Shown here: positions 7,031 through 14,807 of the stretch, one piece after another
Layout: each line of letters opens with the position of its first letter
Numbering within the stretch: position 1 is the stretch's first letter
Program-made: the position numbers and the translations under genes
Assembly: GCA_041920505.1 (NCBI GenBank)
Contig: JBHGXV010000004.1
Location: 1-36,438 of the forward strand
DNA from: JBHGXV01 sp041920505
Lineage (GTDB): Bacteria > Bacillota > Bacilli > Brevibacillales > Brevibacillaceae
DNA length: 36,438 nt
Reading direction: 5' to 3'
Notes under the pieces: generated by a model
Databases searched by the model: none
The model's input: the letters and a program-made list of their open reading frames with translations, nothing else
Told to the model about the DNA's origin: nothing

Positions 7031-7756
7031 ATGATGATCAAGGGCCATTCACGCTCGCTCTGTCTCTTGGTGATCGACCGGATCAAGCAAGACATCGAGA
7101 CAGGGCGCCTGCAACCGGGTGAACGTCTGCCTTCCGAAGCAGAATTGTCCAAACAACTGGGAGTCAGCCGGGCGACGTTGCGCGAAGCGTTGCGCCTTCT
7201 GGAGGAAGAAAAAATCGTCATACGCCGTCACGGAGTCGGCACGTTTGTCAATAGCCGCCCGATTTTTTCCGGCGGAATCGGGGAACTCTTTAGTGTAACA
7301 GACGCGATTGAACGACAAGGTCAGACTCCCGGCACGATTTTTTTGTTTTCCGGATTCGTCGCGCCAGGTGAAGACGAGCGCAAGCGTTTCGGATTGGAAG
7401 CGGACGAACCGTTGCTCAAGGTGGAGCGCATCCGCACGGCGGATGGGGAACCGGTCGTCTACTGCATCGACAAGATCCCGGCCCGCTTGATGCCCGAAGG
7501 TTATCGCAAGGAGTGCGAGTCGATCTTTGAGTCGCTGGAGACGGCCGCGGGCATACGCATCGCTTATGCCGTTGCCCAGATTGAGCCGATCGGCCATCAC
7601 GAGAAGGTCTCCTCTCTGCTGCATTGCGATCCCAAAACCGCGTTGCTTTTGCTTCGGCAAATCCACTACGACGAACAAGAGCGCGCCGTCTTGTACTCGC
7701 TCAACTACTTTCGAGCAGACAAGTTCCGTTTCCACGTGGTACGCAGGCGGCCGTAA
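7031..7756 (+). CDS. ymfC: GntR-family (HutC/UTRA) transcriptional regulator
   Basis: The 241-residue protein has an N-terminal winged helix (about 1-75) with the GntR signature LQPGERLPSEAELSKQLGVS then RATLREALRLLEEE and the wing 'RHGVGTFV'. The UTRA ligand-binding domain covers about 95-238 ('EPLLKVERIRTADGEPVVY ... ALLLLRQIHYDEQERAVLYS'). GGAGCTGGAG precedes the ATG. In Bacillales ymfC sits directly after spoIIIE, as here. Only 62 bp separate it from the lipoprotein gene, with no terminator, so it is likely cotranscribed with and controlling the importer. UTRA domains typically bind sugars, amino acids or nucleoside-like ligands; the effector here is unknown. Confidence 0.88.
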   Translation: MMIKGHSRSLCLLVIDRIKQDIETGRLQPGERLPSEAELSKQLGVSRATLREALRLLEEEKIVIRRHGVGTFVNSRPIFSGGIGELFSVTDAIERQGQTPGTIFLFSGFVAPGEDERKRFGLEADEPLLKVERIRTADGEPVVYCIDKIPARLMPEGYRKECESIFESLETAAGIRIAYAVAQIEPIGHHEKVSSLLHCDPKTALLLLRQIHYDEQERAVLYSLNYFRADKFRFHVVRRRP

Positions 7757-7818
7757 TCGGGCGAGGCTCGGTCACACCAATGTTTCCATTCATCAACAAA
7801 ATCATGGGGGTATGGAAG

Positions 7819-8871
7819 ATGAAAAAGGTTTTGTCCGTCCTGTCCGTCACGACGCTTAGCCTTTCGTTGTTGCTGGCAGGCTGCGGCGGAAACCAAGCCG
7901 CTCCGAACCAGGGAGCAAACCAGGGCGCTGCTCCGGCACCGGCTGGCGGCGAACAAGGGAAAAAGGTACGTATCGGCATGGTCACCGACGTCGGCGGCGT
8001 AAACGACAACTCGTTTAACCAAAGCGCGTGGGAAGGCCTGAAAAAGCTGGGCAATGACACCGGCGCGGAAGTGGAGTACCTGCAAAGCCAAAGCGACGCC
8101 GAGTACGTGCCGAACCTCAACCAGTTCGTCAAGGAAAAATGGGACCTGACCTGGGGGATCGGCTTCCTGATGGGCGACCACGTGAAAAAAGTGGCGACCG
8201 AAAACAAGGACGCCAAATTGGCGATCATCGACGCCGTCGTCGAGGCGCCGAACGTCGAGTCCGTCGTGTTCAAGGAAAACGAAGGGGCCTTCCTCGTCGG
8301 GGTCGTAGCCGCTTCCATGACCAAATCCAAAAAAGTCGGGTTCGTCGGCGGGATGGACATCCCGGTTATCAAGCGTTTTGAAGCCGGTTTCAAGGCTGGC
8401 GTGAAAGCAGTCGACCCGAACGTGCAAGTGATCACCGTCTACACCGGCGCATTCGACAAACCTGACCTCGGGAAATCGGCCGCATCGCAAATGTACGGCC
8501 AAGGCGCCGACATCGTGTTCCACGCTGCGGGCGCGACTGGCGACGGCGTGTTCAACGAAGCGAAGGACCGCAAAGCCAAAGGCGAAAAAGTATGGGTCAT
8601 CGGTGTGGACAAGGACCAATCGCTCACCTTCGGCGACGACGTGACGCTCACCTCGATGGTTAAACGCGTCGACGAAGCGGTGTACCTCGTCTCCAAAGAT
8701 TTCATCGACAACAAGTTTGAAGGCGGCAAGGTGCGTGCGCTGGGTCTGAAGGAAAACGGCGTGGGTCTGCCGGAAACCTCCAAGAAAAACGTTCCGCAAG
8801 ACGTGCTGAACAAAGTGGAAGAGTTTAAACAAAAAATTATCAACGGCGAAATTACGGTGCCTGAGAAGTAA
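7819..8871 (+). CDS. BMP-family substrate-binding lipoprotein (nucleoside ABC importer)
   Basis: The 350-residue protein is a lipoprotein: MKK, hydrophobic stretch, then lipobox L-A-G-C with Cys22, followed by an Ala/Gly/Pro/Gln-rich spacer. The mature part has BMP (PnrA/Med) family hallmarks: 'IGMVTDVGGVNDNSFNQSAW', 'VGVVAASMTKSKKVGFVGGM' and 'VWVIGVDKDQS'. These proteins bind purine nucleosides in characterised members (B. subtilis YufN/NupN, Treponema PnrA). The ATG at 7819 is chosen for its match to the signal peptide; GGGGG stands 8 nt upstream. An upstream in-frame extension overlaps the GntR gene and is not credible. It is followed by a 13-bp hairpin before the ATPase gene, consistent with higher expression of the binding protein. 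Confidence 0.93.
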   Translation: MKKVLSVLSVTTLSLSLLLAGCGGNQAAPNQGANQGAAPAPAGGEQGKKVRIGMVTDVGGVNDNSFNQSAWEGLKKLGNDTGAEVEYLQSQSDAEYVPNLNQFVKEKWDLTWGIGFLMGDHVKKVATENKDAKLAIIDAVVEAPNVESVVFKENEGAFLVGVVAASMTKSKKVGFVGGMDIPVIKRFEAGFKAGVKAVDPNVQVITVYTGAFDKPDLGKSAASQMYGQGADIVFHAAGATGDGVFNEAKDRKAKGEKVWVIGVDKDQSLTFGDDVTLTSMVKRVDEAVYLVSKDFIDNKFEGGKVRALGLKENGVGLPETSKKNVPQDVLNKVEEFKQKIINGEITVPEK

Positions 8872-8892
8872 GCCGAAGGCAGACAAGAAACA

Positions 8893-8923
8893 GACAAGGC
8901 TAGTTCGCGCAACTAGCCTTGTC
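8893..8923 (+). terminator. 13-bp intra-operon hairpin without T tract
   Basis: GACAAGGCTAGTT (8893-8905) pairs perfectly with AACTAGCCTTGTC (8911-8923) with a 5-nt loop CGCGC. The following bases (TATCGTTGTG) are not a T run. It is therefore more likely an mRNA 3'-end stabiliser or partial attenuator that raises lipoprotein over ATPase level than a full terminator. Confidence 0.6.
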
Positions 8924-8965
8924 TATCGTTGTGCAGACTACCCACAAAAGACGGGGTGAACGTGT

Positions 8966-10507
8966 TTGGAACAAGCGAAAACGGTTGTGGAGATGCGCGG
9001 GATCACGAAGCGCTTCCCCGGGATCGTGGCCAACGACAACATCAACCTGAAGGTCAAACAGGGCGAGATCCACGCGCTCTTAGGCGAAAACGGCGCGGGG
9101 AAATCGACGTTGATGAACATCCTGTTCGGGTTGTACCAGCCGGACGAAGGGGAAATCCTGATTCACGGGAAACCGGTCAACATCACCAGTCCCAATGTCG
9201 CCAACGAACTGGGCATTGGCATGGTCCATCAGCATTTCATGCTTGTGGAACCGTTTACAGTCACGGAAAACATCATTTTGGGAAAAGAACCCCTGAGCGG
9301 GGCGAAGATAGATGTGCGATCGGCGGCCAAGCAAGTGGAGGAGTTGTCCAACCGCTACGGGCTGAAAGTGGACCCGTACGCCAAAATTCACGACATCTCG
9401 GTCGGGATGCAGCAGCGGGTGGAAATCCTGAAGACGTTGTACCGCGGCGCCGACATTTTGATTTTTGACGAGCCGACCGCTGTGCTGACTCCGCAGGAAA
9501 TCCAGGAACTGATCGACATCATGCGCAACCTCGTCAAAGAGGGAAAAACCATTATCCTGATCACGCACAAATTGAAAGAAATCATGGCTGCGTGCGATTC
9601 GGTGACGATCATCCGGCGCGGCAAAGTAGTTGATTCGCTGCCGGTGGCCTCCACCAATCCGGACGAGCTGGCGGCCAAAATGGTCGGGCGGGAAGTGCAT
9701 TTCCGCGTTGACAAGAAACCGATCGAGACCCGTGACGTCATTCTCTCGGTGCAAAACCTGATCGCGATGGGCAACCGAGGCGTCAACGCGCTCAACAACC
9801 TCTCGTTTGAGGTGAGAGCGGGCGAAATTTTCGGCATCGCCGGTGTGGATGGCAACGGGCAGAGCGAACTGATCGAAGTGCTGACCGGGCTCAGGAAGGC
9901 GCAAGCGGGCAAAGTGCTGTTAAAAGGCAAGGAGATCACCAACCAGTCGCCTCGCGTCATCTCTGAAGCGGGACTTTCGCATATTCCGGAAGACCGGCAC
10001 AAACGCGGTCTGGTTCTCGATTTCAGCATGAGCGAAAACATGGTGCTGGAGACGTACTTCCATCCCGAGTTTAACCGCAACGGCTTCCTCGACTACTCCG
10101 CCATCGACAGGCACGCCGCCAAGCTCATTGAAGAGTTTGACGTGCGCACGCCCAGCATCCACACGCCGGCTCGGGCGCTCTCGGGCGGCAACCAGCAGAA
10201 AGCGATCATCGCGCGGGAAGTGGACAAAGATCCCGATCTGTTGATCGCGGCCCAGCCGACCCGAGGCCTGGACGTCGGAGCGATTGAGTTCATCCACAAG
10301 CGGTTGGTGGAACAGCGGGACAAGGGCAAGGCGGTCTTACTGATTTCGCTGGAACTGGACGAAATCATGAATTTGTCCGACCGGATCGCGGTTATTTACG
10401 AGGGACAGATCGTCGGCATCGTCGATCCGAAAGAAACGAACGAACAAGAGCTGGGTCTGATGATGTCCGGCGGAAAACGCATGCAAGGAGGGGGAAACGA
10501 TGAATAA
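8966..10507 (+). CDS. Nucleoside-type ABC importer ATPase (two ABC domains)
   Basis: The 513-residue protein contains two fused ABC domains. Domain 1 has Walker A G-E-N-G-A-G-K-S-T (40-48), signature 'SVGMQQRVEIL' and Walker B 'DILIFDEPTAVLTPQE'. Domain 2 has a degenerate Walker A 'GVDGNGQSE' (293-301, Lys replaced by Gln), signature 'LSGGNQQKAIIAREV' and a Walker B altered to 'LLIAAQPTRGLD'. This pattern is normal for the YufO/NupO and RbsA-like ATPases, where only one site hydrolyses ATP efficiently. TTG is used as start; GGGGTG (8953-8958) lies 7 nt ahead. It powers the two permeases encoded immediately downstream and overlaps the first by 8 bp. Confidence 0.93.
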   Translation: MEQAKTVVEMRGITKRFPGIVANDNINLKVKQGEIHALLGENGAGKSTLMNILFGLYQPDEGEILIHGKPVNITSPNVANELGIGMVHQHFMLVEPFTVTENIILGKEPLSGAKIDVRSAAKQVEELSNRYGLKVDPYAKIHDISVGMQQRVEILKTLYRGADILIFDEPTAVLTPQEIQELIDIMRNLVKEGKTIILITHKLKEIMAACDSVTIIRRGKVVDSLPVASTNPDELAAKMVGREVHFRVDKKPIETRDVILSVQNLIAMGNRGVNALNNLSFEVRAGEIFGIAGVDGNGQSELIEVLTGLRKAQAGKVLLKGKEITNQSPRVISEAGLSHIPEDRHKRGLVLDFSMSENMVLETYFHPEFNRNGFLDYSAIDRHAAKLIEEFDVRTPSIHTPARALSGGNQQKAIIAREVDKDPDLLIAAQPTRGLDVGAIEFIHKRLVEQRDKGKAVLLISLELDEIMNLSDRIAVIYEGQIVGIVDPKETNEQELGLMMSGGKRMQGGGNDE

Positions 10508-11570
10508 GCTGATCGGGTATGTGACAAAAGATTCGTTTCTCGTTCCTGTCGTCGCGATCCTGCTCGGATTGTTGACCGGAGCGCTCGCCATGCTGATCGG
10601 CGGATTTGACCCGATTCTGGCCTATCAGTCCCTGGTGGAAAGAGTGTTTGGCAGTCTGTACAACTTTGGCGAGACCATCCGTCAGATCACACCGTTGATC
10701 TTTACCGGTCTGTCGGTGGCGTTTGCGTTCCGCACAGGCCTGTTCAACATCGGGGCCGAGGGGCAGTTCATGATGGGCATGCTCGCTTCCGTCTGCGTCG
10801 GCGTCATGTTTGACCTGCCGCCGTGGCTCCACGCTCCGCTGGCGCTGTTGGCCGGCGGGATCGTCGGCGGGTTGTGGGGCGCGATTGCGGGTTACCTGAA
10901 GTCGGCCCGAGGGGTGCACGAGGTCATCACCACGATCATGCTCAACTGGGTTGCCCTGTATTTCTCCAACTATATTCTCGCCCGCTTCCTTGTCCCCGAA
11001 GGGCAACAGCGCTCGCAGGACATCAAGCAGTCGGCGTCGATCAGCATCGACTGGCTGTCGCAGATGTTTGACAGCGCCCGTCTGCACTGGGGGACGCTGT
11101 TGGCGCTGATCGCCGCCGTGGTCTTTTACGTGATCCTGTGGAAAACCCGGATGGGCTTCGAGTTGCGCGCCGTCGGCTTCAACCCGCACGCTTCCGAATA
11201 CGCCGGGATGAACGTGAACAAAAACGTGATGAACGCAATGTTTATCGGCGGTGTGTTCGCGGGATTGGGCGGGGCTTGCGAAGTGCTTGGGGTGTTTCAT
11301 TACCAGGCGATCATGCCGGCGATGCCGGGGTACGGCTTTGACGGAATCGCCGTCGCTCTGATCGGCGGCAACACGCCGCTGGGTGTCGTGCTCGGGGCGT
11401 TCCTGTTCGGTTCGCTGACCTACGGCGCGTCCGGGATGAAGTTCGGCGCCGGCGTTCCCGTCGAACTGATCCGCGTCGTGATCGCGTCTGTCATCTTCTT
11501 CGTGGCGGCTCACGGCATCGTGCGGTTCCTGTTGAAACCTTTGCTTGCGAAAAAGAAGGAGGTGCTGTAG
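10500..11570 (+). CDS. Nucleoside-type ABC importer permease 1
   Basis: The 356-residue integral membrane protein has about nine hydrophobic segments. It carries the BPD_transp_2 family motif 'LFNIGAEGQFMMGMLASVC' and the conserved loop 'GFELRAVGFNPHASEYAGMN', which contacts the ATPase. 'YGFDGIAVALIGGNTPLGVVLGA' is typical of YufP/NupP-like permeases. AAGGAGGGGG precedes the ATG, which lies inside the ATPase gene (8-bp overlap), indicating translational coupling. It forms the membrane pore with the protein of the next gene. Confidence 0.92.
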   Translation: MNKLIGYVTKDSFLVPVVAILLGLLTGALAMLIGGFDPILAYQSLVERVFGSLYNFGETIRQITPLIFTGLSVAFAFRTGLFNIGAEGQFMMGMLASVCVGVMFDLPPWLHAPLALLAGGIVGGLWGAIAGYLKSARGVHEVITTIMLNWVALYFSNYILARFLVPEGQQRSQDIKQSASISIDWLSQMFDSARLHWGTLLALIAAVVFYVILWKTRMGFELRAVGFNPHASEYAGMNVNKNVMNAMFIGGVFAGLGGACEVLGVFHYQAIMPAMPGYGFDGIAVALIGGNTPLGVVLGAFLFGSLTYGASGMKFGAGVPVELIRVVIASVIFFVAAHGIVRFLLKPLLAKKKEVL

Positions 11571-11573
11571 GGT

Positions 11574-12518
11574 ATGGATATCTTGAGCAACCTCATTCAC
11601 GACACGATCGTCTTTTCTACAGCCCTCATCTTCGCCGCGCTGGGCGGCGTCTACTCCGAGCGCTCCGGCGTGGTCAACATCGCGCTGGAAGGAATGATGG
11701 TCATCGGCGCGTTTTCCGGCGCGGTCGTCACCTTTTTCGCGCAACCGTCGCCGTACGCGCCGTGGATTGGGTTTCTCGCGGCCATCGTTTGCGGGGCGAT
11801 CTTCGCCTTGCCGCACGCCGTGGCGTCCATCACCTTCAAGGCGGATCAGGTGGTGAGCGGGGTGGCACTCAACTTCCTGGCCACCGGCTTGTCCGTCTAT
11901 CTGACCAAGATTATTTTCCACGGCGCGGGTCAAACCACCACGCTGTCCGTCGTCTTCTCCAAATGGCACATCCCGCTGCTCGGCGATCTGCCGCTTGTCG
12001 GTCATGCCGTGTTTGAGGCGTACCCGACCAGCTACATCGCGTTTCTGCTGGTTGGCGTGACCTGGTTTGTCCTGTTCAAAACGCCGTTCGGGCTTCGCCT
12101 TAGGGCCGTCGGTGAGCATCCGCGCGCAGCGGACACCGCCGGAATCAACGTCAAACGCGTCCGCTACACGGCGGTGATGATCAGCGGGGCCCTGGCCGCC
12201 ATGGGCGGAGCGACAATCGCGCTGACCACAACCAGCAACTTCTCGCACAACACCGTCTCCGGCCAAGGGTTTATCGCGCTTGCGGCGATGATTTTCGGCA
12301 AATGGCATCCGTTGGGGGCGATGGCGGCCGCTCTGTTCTTCGGGGTGGCACAGGCGGTCAAGTCGCTGGTGCAGGTCTACGGCCTGACCGCGTATGTGCC
12401 GATTGAATTCATTTTCATGTTGCCTTATATCCTGACGATTCTCGTGCTCGCCGGGGTGGTTGGCCGCTCCCAGGCCCCCGCTTCGCTGGGCAAACCGTAC
12501 GACACCGGTTCGCGTTGA
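11574..12518 (+). CDS. Nucleoside-type ABC importer permease 2
   Basis: The 314-residue membrane protein starts 3 bp after the previous stop, with AAGGAGGTG in the end of the upstream gene. Motifs are 'GGVYSERSGVVNIALEGMMV', the coupling loop 'FGLRLRAVGEHPRAADTAGI', and 'GFIALAAMIFGKWHPLGA', characteristic of YufQ/NupQ-type permeases. It is the last gene of the importer operon and is closed by a strong terminator 16 bp after the stop. Lipoprotein, double ATPase and two different permeases make a complete BMP-type importer. Confidence 0.92.
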   Translation: MDILSNLIHDTIVFSTALIFAALGGVYSERSGVVNIALEGMMVIGAFSGAVVTFFAQPSPYAPWIGFLAAIVCGAIFALPHAVASITFKADQVVSGVALNFLATGLSVYLTKIIFHGAGQTTTLSVVFSKWHIPLLGDLPLVGHAVFEAYPTSYIAFLLVGVTWFVLFKTPFGLRLRAVGEHPRAADTAGINVKRVRYTAVMISGALAAMGGATIALTTTSNFSHNTVSGQGFIALAAMIFGKWHPLGAMAAALFFGVAQAVKSLVQVYGLTAYVPIEFIFMLPYILTILVLAGVVGRSQAPASLGKPYDTGSR

Positions 12519-12534
12519 CAGATACGGGACGCGC

Positions 12535-12575
12535 CAGACCGCTTTGGCCTGACAGGGCCGAAGCGGTCTGTTTTT
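12535..12575 (+). terminator. Strong terminator of the BMP importer operon
   Basis: CAGACCGCTTTGGCC (12535-12549) pairs with GGCCGAAGCGGTCTG (12556-12570), 15 bp with one G-U pair and a 6-nt loop, followed by TTTTT. Confidence 0.92.
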
Positions 12576-12643
12576 ATGGGAATAGCCGCGCGCGGGAGCG
12601 GGGACACTATCGCCAGATGGAGCGGATCAGGAGGGTGTGAGCG

Positions 12644-12799
12644 ATGTGGACGTGTCCCTATTGCGGCGGGAAGCTGGGCCAGCCGTTTGAAGACAGCCAG
12701 CTTCGCGGGATGCTGTGCCTTTCCCCCGACTGCGGCCGGTTTGACGCCAGTGAGGATGGCGACGAGCGGCTGGATGAGTGGGATGTTGCAGACCTGTAA
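12644..12799 (+). CDS. Zinc-ribbon microprotein, 51 residues
   Basis: A short gene with a strong ribosome site: AGGAGGG (12629-12635) 8 nt before the ATG. The product begins MWTCPYCGGKLG and continues with LCLSPDCGRFDA, giving a C-P-Y-C ... C-L-S-P-D-C arrangement suited to bind one zinc ion. The tail is very acidic (EDGDERLDEWDVADL). Independent terminators stand on both sides (12535-12575 and 12805-12832), so it can be a monocistronic unit. Function is unknown; such ribbons often mediate protein or nucleic-acid contacts. It lies between the importer operon and the sigma-54 activator. Confidence 0.72.
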   Translation: MWTCPYCGGKLGQPFEDSQLRGMLCLSPDCGRFDASEDGDERLDEWDVADL

Positions 12800-12804
12800 G
12801 AGAG

Positions 12805-12832
12805 AAAAGGAGCGGAAAACGCTTCTTTTTTT
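12805..12832 (+). terminator. Terminator of the zinc-ribbon gene
   Basis: AAAAGGAGCG (12805-12814) pairs with CGCTTCTTTT (12820-12829), 10 bp with one G-U and a GAAAA loop. The T run extends to 12832. It starts 6 bp past the stop codon. Confidence 0.75.
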
Positions 12833-12880
12833 GTGTGCCATTTTTCGGTAAGATAGTGTATACATTGGGAGGTGCAGTTG

Positions 12881-14617
12881 GTGGCAAAAACGGAGACGAA
12901 GATCGCGGACATCCTCACTCCGCATATGATTGAATTTTTGGAATCGTTTCGCAACGGGATTCTCATCGTTGACCTGGACGGCCTGATTCAGCATGTCAAC
13001 GCGACCGGTTGCCAGATGCTCGGGCTGAAACTCTCGGAGGTGATCGGCCGTTCGATTACCAGCATCGCGCCCGGCACCGACATCTTGCAGGTGATTCGCG
13101 AGGGAAAACCCAGCCTGCGCAGGGAAATCCGCTTCGGAGACAACCTGTTTCTGGTGGACCGCACGCCGTTTCTCGCAAATGGAGAGGTGGTCGGCGGCAT
13201 CTCCGTCTTTCAGGACGTGACCGACTACGAAGAAGTGACCAAAAAGATGTCGGCGCAGGAAAAAGAACTGCGCCAGTTCAAGGAACTGGTCGATCAACTG
13301 TACGACGGCATCCTGATGTGCGACAAGAACGGGTACGTTACGATGATCAACCAGACGTACTGCGATTTTCTCAACACGACGATTGAGGAGGCAATCGGCA
13401 AGCACGTCACCGAAGTGGTGGAAAACACGCGGATGCACGTGGTGCTGAAGACCGGCAAGCCGGAGTTGGGCCAATTGATGCGGATCGGTGACAGGGAGAT
13501 CATCGTCAGCCGGATGCCTCTGCGCGAGGGAGACCAGATCGTCGGCGCGTTGGGCAAAGTGGTGTTCAGCGATCTGCGCGAGCTTCGGAGCATGGTCGAG
13601 CGGTACAACATCATGGAGCGAAAGCTGGATTTTTACCGGCAAGAACTGAAACGGTTCATGGGCGCCAAGTATTCGTTTGATCACATTTTTGCCGACCATC
13701 CGCTGATGAAAGAGGCGATCCGGCTGGCCAAACGGGTGTCGCAGACGAAGTCCTCCATCCTCATCCTCGGGGAGAGCGGCACGGGCAAGGAACTGTTTGC
13801 CCACGCCATTCACGAAGCGAGTGCCCGCTCGGAATGCGCGTTTGTCCGCGTCAACTGTGCCGCCATCCCCAAAGACCTGATGGAAGCGGAACTGTTCGGC
13901 TACGAGGAAGGGGCGTTCACCGGCGCCAAAAAAGGCGGGAAGCCGGGCAAGATCGAACTGGCGCACGGCGGGACGCTGTTTCTCGACGAAATCGGCGACA
14001 TGCCGCCCGACATGCAGGTGAAACTGTTGCGCGTGCTGCAGGAGCGGGAAGTGGAGCGGGTCGGGGGGACGCGACCCATCCCCGTGGACATCCGGGTGAT
14101 CGCCGCCACCCATCGTCCGCTTGAGCAACTGATCCGCGAAGGCACGTTTCGCGAAGATTTGTACTACCGGCTGAACGTGTTTACAATCAATATCCCGCCG
14201 CTTCGGGTACAGGGGCCTTCGATTCTGGCGTTGGCCAACCATTTCGTCCGGCAGTTGAACCGGGACTTGTACACCCGTGTCAGCGGCCTGAGCGAGCGGG
14301 TGCAGGAGATGTTCCTCTCCCATCGCTGGCCCGGCAACGTCAGGGAGTTGCACAATGTGCTGGAACGCGCGGTGCAACTTGCCGAACAGGGGGAACTGTT
14401 GCCCGAGCACCTGCCGCCCTACCTGCAAGATCAACAGGTGGTCAGCCAGGGGGAGACGGTTACACTGGATTTGGAGGCGGAGTTGGCCAAGACGGAGCGG
14501 CGCGTGTTGGAGCTTGCCCTGACGACATGCAACGGCAACAAGGCACAGGCCGCGCAAGTGCTCGGCATTCACCGCGCCAGCCTGTACCGCAAACTGGAAA
14601 AGTACGGCATCTCCTGA
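12881..14617 (+). CDS. PAS-PAS-AAA+ sigma-54-dependent transcriptional activator
   Basis: The 578-residue protein has two PAS domains (about 18-120 and 135-235; 'GILIVDLDGLIQHVNATGCQ' and 'GILMCDKNGYVTMINQTYCD'). A coiled linker leads to a sigma-54 interaction AAA+ domain (about 265-495) with Walker A G-E-S-G-T-G-K-E at 297-304, the sigma-54 contact loop G-A-F-T-G-A at 344-349 and Walker B 'GGTLFLDEIGDM'. A Fis-type HTH ends the protein ('NKAQAAQVLGIHRASLYRKL'). The GTG at 12881 is chosen because GGGAGG (12867-12872) lies 8 nt ahead; a TTG at 12878 is possible. The layout resembles RocR/BkdR/AcoR-type activators, with PAS domains sensing a metabolite. Three dyads and a -24/-12 promoter directly downstream identify its probable target. 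Confidence 0.93.
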   Translation: MAKTETKIADILTPHMIEFLESFRNGILIVDLDGLIQHVNATGCQMLGLKLSEVIGRSITSIAPGTDILQVIREGKPSLRREIRFGDNLFLVDRTPFLANGEVVGGISVFQDVTDYEEVTKKMSAQEKELRQFKELVDQLYDGILMCDKNGYVTMINQTYCDFLNTTIEEAIGKHVTEVVENTRMHVVLKTGKPELGQLMRIGDREIIVSRMPLREGDQIVGALGKVVFSDLRELRSMVERYNIMERKLDFYRQELKRFMGAKYSFDHIFADHPLMKEAIRLAKRVSQTKSSILILGESGTGKELFAHAIHEASARSECAFVRVNCAAIPKDLMEAELFGYEEGAFTGAKKGGKPGKIELAHGGTLFLDEIGDMPPDMQVKLLRVLQEREVERVGGTRPIPVDIRVIAATHRPLEQLIREGTFREDLYYRLNVFTINIPPLRVQGPSILALANHFVRQLNRDLYTRVSGLSERVQEMFLSHRWPGNVRELHNVLERAVQLAEQGELLPEHLPPYLQDQQVVSQGETVTLDLEAELAKTERRVLELALTTCNGNKAQAAQVLGIHRASLYRKLEKYGIS

Positions 14618-14627
14618 GAGGAGCGTC

Positions 14628-14687
14628 TGTCGCAATGACGAGACATGTCGCTATTGTGCGACGAATAAATGTCGCAATCTTGTGACA
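14628..14687 (+). promoter_or_regulatory. Three tandem dyad sites: upstream activator sequence for the sigma-54 regulator
   Basis: Three 18-bp imperfect palindromes share the form TGTCGC-N6-G(C/T)GACA: TGTCGCAATGACGAGACA (14628-14645), TGTCGCTATTGTGCGACG (14646-14663) and TGTCGCAATCTTGTGACA (14670-14687). The first two are directly abutted and the third starts 24 bp after the second. They begin 11 bp after the activator stop codon and lie 60-120 bp upstream of the -24 element, the normal enhancer distance. Binding by the adjacent Fis-type HTH protein is inferred. Confidence 0.8.
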
Positions 14688-14746
14688 TTTCCTTTCTTCA
14701 AACCGCCCGCGCCGCTTCGTTTCGTCGTTTTTCCTTCTGTGGCGCA

Positions 14747-14763
14747 TTGGCACGACACTTGCT
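14747..14763 (+). promoter_or_regulatory. Sigma-54 (SigL) -24/-12 promoter
   Basis: TTGGCACGACACTTGCT matches the consensus TGGCAC-N5-TTGC(A/T) at every key base. The GG (14749-14750) and GC (14761-14762) are 12 bp apart start to start. Transcription would start near 14774, 34 bp before the dehydrogenase ATG. Confidence 0.93.
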
Positions 14764-14775
14764 TTTGAAGGGAAC

Positions 14776-14789
14776 TGAAAACGGTTTCA
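14776..14789 (+). promoter_or_regulatory. cre site (CcpA operator) at the sigma-54 transcription start
   Basis: TGAAAACGGTTTCA is a perfect 14-bp palindrome and a full match to the catabolite-responsive element consensus TGWNANCGNTNWCA. It lies 13 bp after the -12 GC, at about +1 to +16, where bound CcpA would block initiation or early elongation. Confidence 0.85.
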
Positions 14790-14807
14790 AACGGGAAGGG
14801 AGGACTT

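Noticed and set aside
8952..8968. GTG at 8962 as start of the nucleoside ATPase
   Set aside because: It is out of frame with the ABC domain; TTG at 8966 is in frame and properly spaced.
10392..12308. Very long minus-strand open frame opposite the importer permeases
   Set aside because: It mirrors the codon pattern of real plus-strand genes in GC-rich DNA; the translation is His/Arg/Gln-rich with no domain.
12425..14635. Minus-strand open frame of over 700 codons opposite the sigma-54 activator
   Set aside because: Antisense shadow of a well-supported gene; lacks a ribosome site and any family motif.
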